Part shown: piece by piece, positions 12,969 through 16,288 of the stretch
How positions within the stretch are numbered: the first letter of the stretch is position 1
Layout of the letters: every line of letters starts with the position of its first letter
Assembly: GCA_002309805.1 (NCBI GenBank)
Contig: DBYJ01000036.1
Location: 1 to 16,288, forward strand
Direction: 5' to 3'
Source: Bacteroidales bacterium UBA1189
Lineage (GTDB): Bacteria; Bacteroidota; Bacteroidia; Bacteroidales; Bacteroidaceae
Length of the DNA stretch: 16,288 nucleotides
The notes under the pieces: generated by a model
Told to the model about the DNA's origin: nothing
Databases searched by the model: none
The model's input: only the letters and a program-made list of their open reading frames with translations
Position numbers and translations under genes: made by a program

Positions 12969-15307
12969 GGGGTGTCCCAGCGGTGGGTTTCGTTGCAGGT
13001 AAGCATGAGGGTCTGGTTGCCTGCCTGCAGACGGAATTCGCCAGCCTCAAGCACCCACTTGCCGTCGGCGCCGACAAAGGCGAGGTCGGAGGCGGGGAGG
13101 CGGAAGGTGACGGTCTTGGTCTCGCCGGGCTTCAGCTCAACCTTGTCGAAAGCACGCAGGCGACGGTTGTCGGGGGTGCTGGTAGCGACGAGGTCGGAGG
13201 CGAAGAGCAGCACGGGCTCCTTGCCTGCCACACGGCCGGTATTGGTGACATCAACCTTGACGGTTAGCACGTCCGAGGCGCCGAACGTGGGTTTATCGAC
13301 GGTGAGCTTGTCGTAGCGGAAGGTGGTGTAGCTGAGGCCGTAGCCGAAGGCCCATTGCTGGCTGACGACGGCTTCGTAGTTATAGGCTCCCTCCATGACG
13401 TCGGTCTGCTCGCAGGGCTTGTAGTCGTAGGTGGTGATGCTCTGCTCGTAGCGGGGATAGCTGATGGGCATCTTGGCGCTGAAGTTGGCCTTGCCGCTGA
13501 CGAGGCGGGCGAGGGCATCGCCGCCGTAGTTGCCGGGGAGGAAGATGTCGATGACGGCCTGGCAGAGGGGCTCAATCTCGCGGATGATGCGCGGACGGCC
13601 TTCGTTGAGCACGAGGACGATGGGTTTGCCTGTGGCAGCAACGGCCTTCACGAGGGCCTGCTGGGCGGCCGAGAGGGCGAGCTCGTTGAGGTTGCCGGGG
13701 GTCTCGCAGTAGGAGTTCTCGCCCACGCAGAGCATGACGACATCGGCGCGACGGGCGGCGCTGACGGCCTCCTGGAGCATCTTGTCGTCGGAGTATTCGT
13801 CGAACCAGTTGCCCTCCTCGATATAGCGTACGCCTTGGGCGAAGGTGACGTTGGACGGGCCGAACTCGTTCTGCATGGCCTCGAGGATGGTGTTGTACTT
13901 CGCGCCCAGCTCGTCGGCACGCTTGCCCTGCCACGTGTAGCTCCAGCCGCCGTTGAGGGTACGGATGGAGTTGGCGTTGGGGCCGCAGACGAGCACCTTG
14001 GTGCCCTGGGCGAGGGGCAGCAGGCTGCCCGTGTTCTTCAGCAGCACCTCGCCTTCCTCGGCAGCCAGCAGGGCTTTGGCGGCAAACTCGTCGCAGCCGT
14101 AGCGTGAGTAATCGACGTCGCCATCGACGATGGGCTTCTCGAAGAGGCCGAGGCGCAGCTTGAGGCGGATGCAGCGGCTGGCGGCATCGTCAATGCGGCT
14201 CATGGGTACCTCGCCCTCGTCAACAAGTTCCTTCAGCAGGGTGCAGAAGTCGGGGTTGTAGGGGTCCATGCTCATGTCGATGCCGGCGTTGATGGCCATC
14301 TTGATGGCCTCCTTGCGGCTGGCTGCGACGTGGTCGCGGGTGTAGAGGTTCTGGATGTCGGCCCAGTCGGTAACGATGAGGCCGTCCCAGTTGAGGTCCT
14401 CCTTAAGCCACTGGGTGAGGTATTCGTAGTTGGCGTGGAAGGGGATGCCGTTGTTGTTGGCGCTGTTGACCATGACGGAGAGGGCGCCGGCGCGGATGGT
14501 GGCCAGGTAGGGAGCGAAGTACTTCTCACGCATCTCGCTGGGGGTAATGTGCGAGGGTGTGCGGTCCTTGCCCGAGGTGGGCACGCCGTAGCCCATGTAG
14601 TGCTTGAGGCAGGCAGCCACATGGCGTCCGTCGACGTGGTTGGGGTCGTCGCCCTGGAAGCCGCGGATGGCCTCGATGCCCATCTGGGCGTTGATGTAGG
14701 GGTCTTCGCCGAAGTTCTCCCACTGGCGGCTCCAGCGCGGGTCGCGTCCGAGGTCGAGGACAGGGGCGAACGTCCAGGGGATGGCGGCGGCGCGGGTCTC
14801 GTAGGCGCTGATTTCGGCCTCCTCGCGGACGAGGGTGCGGTTGAACGAGGCGCCCATGTTGATGCCCTGCGGGAAGAGGGTGGCGCCGAGGGTGTAGGTG
14901 CCGCCGTGGATCTGGTCGACGCCATAGAGGGTGGGGACGTGCAGCTCGCTCATGGATGCCGTCGTTATCTGGTCGATAATCTCGTGCCACTTGGAGATGT
15001 CCTGGCCGACGTCGCGCGGCGTGTTGAGGAACGAGCCCACCTTGTACTCCTTGATCATCTTGTCAAGGGTTTCCTTGTTGATTTTGTACTCGGCGCGGAC
15101 CTTGTAGTCCTCGAGGGCGCCGATGGTGATCTGGCACATCTGGCCGATTTTCTCCTCGAGCGTCATGCCGGAGACGATTTTCTTGACTTGAGCCTCAATC
15201 TGAGGGTCGGAGGGGATGGCCGGAGCCACCTTGGGGGTTTGCTTGCCGCAACCGGCAAACAGCATCATGCCTGACAATGCGATGGACATAAGCGTACGAT
15301 TTTTCAT
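12959..15307 (-). CDS. Glycoside hydrolase family 3 beta-glucosidase, lipoprotein
   Basis: This 782-residue GH3 enzyme resembles the bacterial and plant exo-beta-glucanase type, releasing glucose from beta-linked oligosaccharides or glucans. The start MKNRTLMSIALSGMMLFAGCGKQ is a lipoprotein signal with the cysteine at 20, so the protein is probably anchored in a membrane facing the periplasm or surface. The (beta/alpha)8 domain (about 45-385) holds the substrate-binding KHYMGYG (235-241) and the nucleophile in GLIVTDW (D314). The second domain (about 418-660) holds the candidate acid/base in VMLCVGENSYCE (E530 or E535). A fibronectin III-like domain ends the protein (about 670-770). An upstream in-frame extension to 15451 is rejected because it would bury the lipobox and overlap the lysS promoter. 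No SusC/SusD or other carbohydrate-locus gene lies in the window. The exact substrate is uncertain. Confidence 0.93.
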   Translation of the reverse strand: MKNRTLMSIALSGMMLFAGCGKQTPKVAPAIPSDPQIEAQVKKIVSGMTLEEKIGQMCQITIGALEDYKVRAEYKINKETLDKMIKEYKVGSFLNTPRDVGQDISKWHEIIDQITTASMSELHVPTLYGVDQIHGGTYTLGATLFPQGINMGASFNRTLVREEAEISAYETRAAAIPWTFAPVLDLGRDPRWSRQWENFGEDPYINAQMGIEAIRGFQGDDPNHVDGRHVAACLKHYMGYGVPTSGKDRTPSHITPSEMREKYFAPYLATIRAGALSVMVNSANNNGIPFHANYEYLTQWLKEDLNWDGLIVTDWADIQNLYTRDHVAASRKEAIKMAINAGIDMSMDPYNPDFCTLLKELVDEGEVPMSRIDDAASRCIRLKLRLGLFEKPIVDGDVDYSRYGCDEFAAKALLAAEEGEVLLKNTGSLLPLAQGTKVLVCGPNANSIRTLNGGWSYTWQGKRADELGAKYNTILEAMQNEFGPSNVTFAQGVRYIEEGNWFDEYSDDKMLQEAVSAARRADVVMLCVGENSYCETPGNLNELALSAAQQALVKAVAATGKPIVLVLNEGRPRIIREIEPLCQAVIDIFLPGNYGGDALARLVSGKANFSAKMPISYPRYEQSITTYDYKPCEQTDVMEGAYNYEAVVSQQWAFGYGLSYTTFRYDKLTVDKPTFGASDVLTVKVDVTNTGRVAGKEPVLLFASDLVATSTPDNRRLRAFDKVELKPGETKTVTFRLPASDLAFVGADGKWVLEAGEFRLQAGNQTLMLTCNETHRWDTPNI

Positions 15308-15338
15308 AAATGCTGATTTAAAAAATGTTATTTGGGCG

Positions 15339-15346
15339 CAAAAATA
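15339..15346 (-). promoter_or_regulatory. Candidate -7 box for the GH3 gene
   Basis: The minus strand reads TATTTTTG, a full match to TAnnTTTG, about 32 nt upstream of the chosen GH3 start. This supports ATG 15307, since a longer ORF start would lie upstream of the promoter. No clear -33 TTTG is seen. Confidence 0.5.
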
Positions 15347-15386
15347 GAGAAAAAATATGATTATAGGAACACGCGTGGGAAAAAAA

Positions 15387-15418
15387 TTTGATACTTCGCC
15401 GTTTTTGACGTACTTTTG
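15387..15418 (+). promoter_or_regulatory. lysS promoter (Bacteroidetes type)
   Basis: TTTG (15387-15390), then exactly 20 nt, then TACTTTTG (15411-15418). Both boxes match the Bacteroidetes primary sigma consensus TTTG-N19/20-TAnnTTTG. The start of transcription would be near 15425, giving a leader of about 25 nt before lysS. Confidence 0.75.
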
Positions 15419-15450
15419 CAGCCTGAAAAAACCGGAAAGGAAAGAAAACA

Positions 15451-16288
15451 ATGGAACTAAGTGAACAAGAGGTCATCCGCCGCCATAGCCTGGAGGAGCT
15501 GCGCGGGCTGGGCATCAACCCCTACCCCGCAGCCGAGTTTGTAACCAATGCATTCAGCACAGAGATAAAGGAGAAATGGACCGACCCCGTCTTTCCTGAG
15601 GATGCCACGGACGAGGAGAAAGCTGCCCAACTGGAGCGTGAGCGCTGGCAGGTGAGCATCGCCGGACGTATGATGAGCCGCAGGGTCATGGGCAAGGCTT
15701 CGTTCATGGAGCTGCAGGACTCGAAGGGCCGCATCCAGGTGTATGTGATGCGCGATGCCATTTGCCCCGATGAGGATAAGACGATGTACAACACGGTGTT
15801 CAAGCGCCTGATGGACATTGGCGACTTTGTGGGCATCAAGGGTTATGTATTCCGCACCCAGACGGGCGAAATCAGCGTGCATGCCGAGCAGATGACGTTC
15901 CTCAGCAAGAGCCTGCGCCCGCTGCCCATCGTGAAGTACAAGGACGGCGTGGCCTACGACAAGTTCGACGACCCTGAGCTGCGCTATCGCCAGCGCTATG
16001 TGGACCTCGTGGTGAACGAGGGCGTCAAGGAGACGTTCCTGAAGCGTGCCACCATCGTGCGCACCATGCGCCGCATCCTTGACGATGCAGGATATACCGA
16101 GGTGGAGACGCCCATCCTGCAGACCATTGCCGGAGGCGCCACGGCACGTCCCTTCATCACCCATTTCAATGCCCTCGACCAGGACATGTACATGCGCATC
16201 GCTACCGAGCTCTACCTGAAGCGCCTCGTCGTGGGCGGCTTCGAGGGCGTCTATGAGATGGGCAAGAACTTCCGCAACGAGGGCATGG
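15451..16288 (+). CDS. lysS: Lysyl-tRNA synthetase, class II (5' part, cut by window edge)
   Basis: The first 279 codons of cytoplasmic LysRS, which charges tRNA-Lys with lysine using ATP. The start MELSEQEVIRRHSLEELRGL is the typical N-terminus. The OB-fold anticodon-binding domain spans about 65-150 (VSIAGRMMSRRVMGKASF onward, including LQDSKGRIQVYV). The class II catalytic core then begins, with motif 1 around ILDDAGYTEVETPILQ, followed by GGATARPFITHFNAL and the motif 2 entry FRNEGM at the edge. Motif 3 lies beyond the window. No frameshift is seen. It diverges from the GH3 gene and has its own well-formed promoter. Confidence 0.97.
   Translation, partial: MELSEQEVIRRHSLEELRGLGINPYPAAEFVTNAFSTEIKEKWTDPVFPEDATDEEKAAQLERERWQVSIAGRMMSRRVMGKASFMELQDSKGRIQVYVMRDAICPDEDKTMYNTVFKRLMDIGDFVGIKGYVFRTQTGEISVHAEQMTFLSKSLRPLPIVKYKDGVAYDKFDDPELRYRQRYVDLVVNEGVKETFLKRATIVRTMRRILDDAGYTEVETPILQTIAGGATARPFITHFNALDQDMYMRIATELYLKRLVVGGFEGVYEMGKNFRNEGM

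Noticed and set aside
14330..15274. 314-codon plus-strand ORF opposite the GH3 gene
   Set aside because: It is composed of repetitive Val/Gly/Ala/Asp sequence with no motifs and is fully antisense to a GH3 enzyme with intact catalytic residues.
15308..15451. N-terminal extension of the GH3 protein (48 more codons)
   Set aside because: The extension would overlap the lysS start and promoter and bury a good lipoprotein signal; the -7 box at 15339-15346 lies inside it.

Overview
The window looks like a chromosomal segment from a Bacteroidales bacterium, most likely a Prevotella-like member of the Prevotellaceae. This is inferred from several signs. There is a MurF–alanine racemase fusion. There is a GSCFA-family protein. 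There is a streptopain-like (C10) protease with Ig-like repeats and a type IX secretion-like tail. The start codons lack Shine-Dalgarno sites, and several upstream regions carry matches to the Bacteroidetes promoter (TTTG, about 20 nt, TAnnTTTG). The species cannot be fixed from sequence reading alone.

Layout. Positions 1-463 hold the start of an unrecognised minus-strand ORF running off the left edge, an inverted-repeat-bounded 191-bp element with internal hairpins, and an alternating CG palindrome. Positions 464-5275 (minus strand) form a probable operon dxs-trkA-trkH: isoprenoid precursor synthesis (DXS) coupled by a 4-nt overlap to the regulatory and membrane subunits of a Trk potassium uptake system. 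A divergent promoter region (5276-5430) separates this from a plus-strand pair at 5431-9134: a GSCFA protein overlapping by 25 nt a bifunctional MurF-Alr enzyme of peptidoglycan synthesis. A 225-bp spacer follows, with a 21-bp-period repeat array, a strong terminator and a likely promoter. A large secreted C10-type protease (9360-12788) comes next. It converges with a lipoprotein GH3 beta-glucosidase on the minus strand (12959-15307), and the spacer between them contains a terminator and a 32-bp direct repeat. Diverging from the GH3 gene, lysS (lysyl-tRNA synthetase) starts at 15451 and is cut by the right edge.

The housekeeping genes are ordinary for the group. The most unusual signal is non-coding in style. 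Short tandem repeats with 7- or 8-bp units, some with inverted partner copies, sit in the trkA-trkH spacer. Similar tracts sit in frame inside otherwise conserved genes: two places in the GSCFA gene, one in the MurF half and one in the Alr half of the fusion. They add roughly 30-40 residues at apparent loop positions. Together with the 21-bp phased array, the 32-bp repeat overlapping the GH3 stop codon and the 191-bp inverted-repeat element, they suggest a genome carrying several families of small repetitive elements that can enter coding sequence without breaking it. No phage, CRISPR, tRNA/rRNA or complete insertion sequence was seen.
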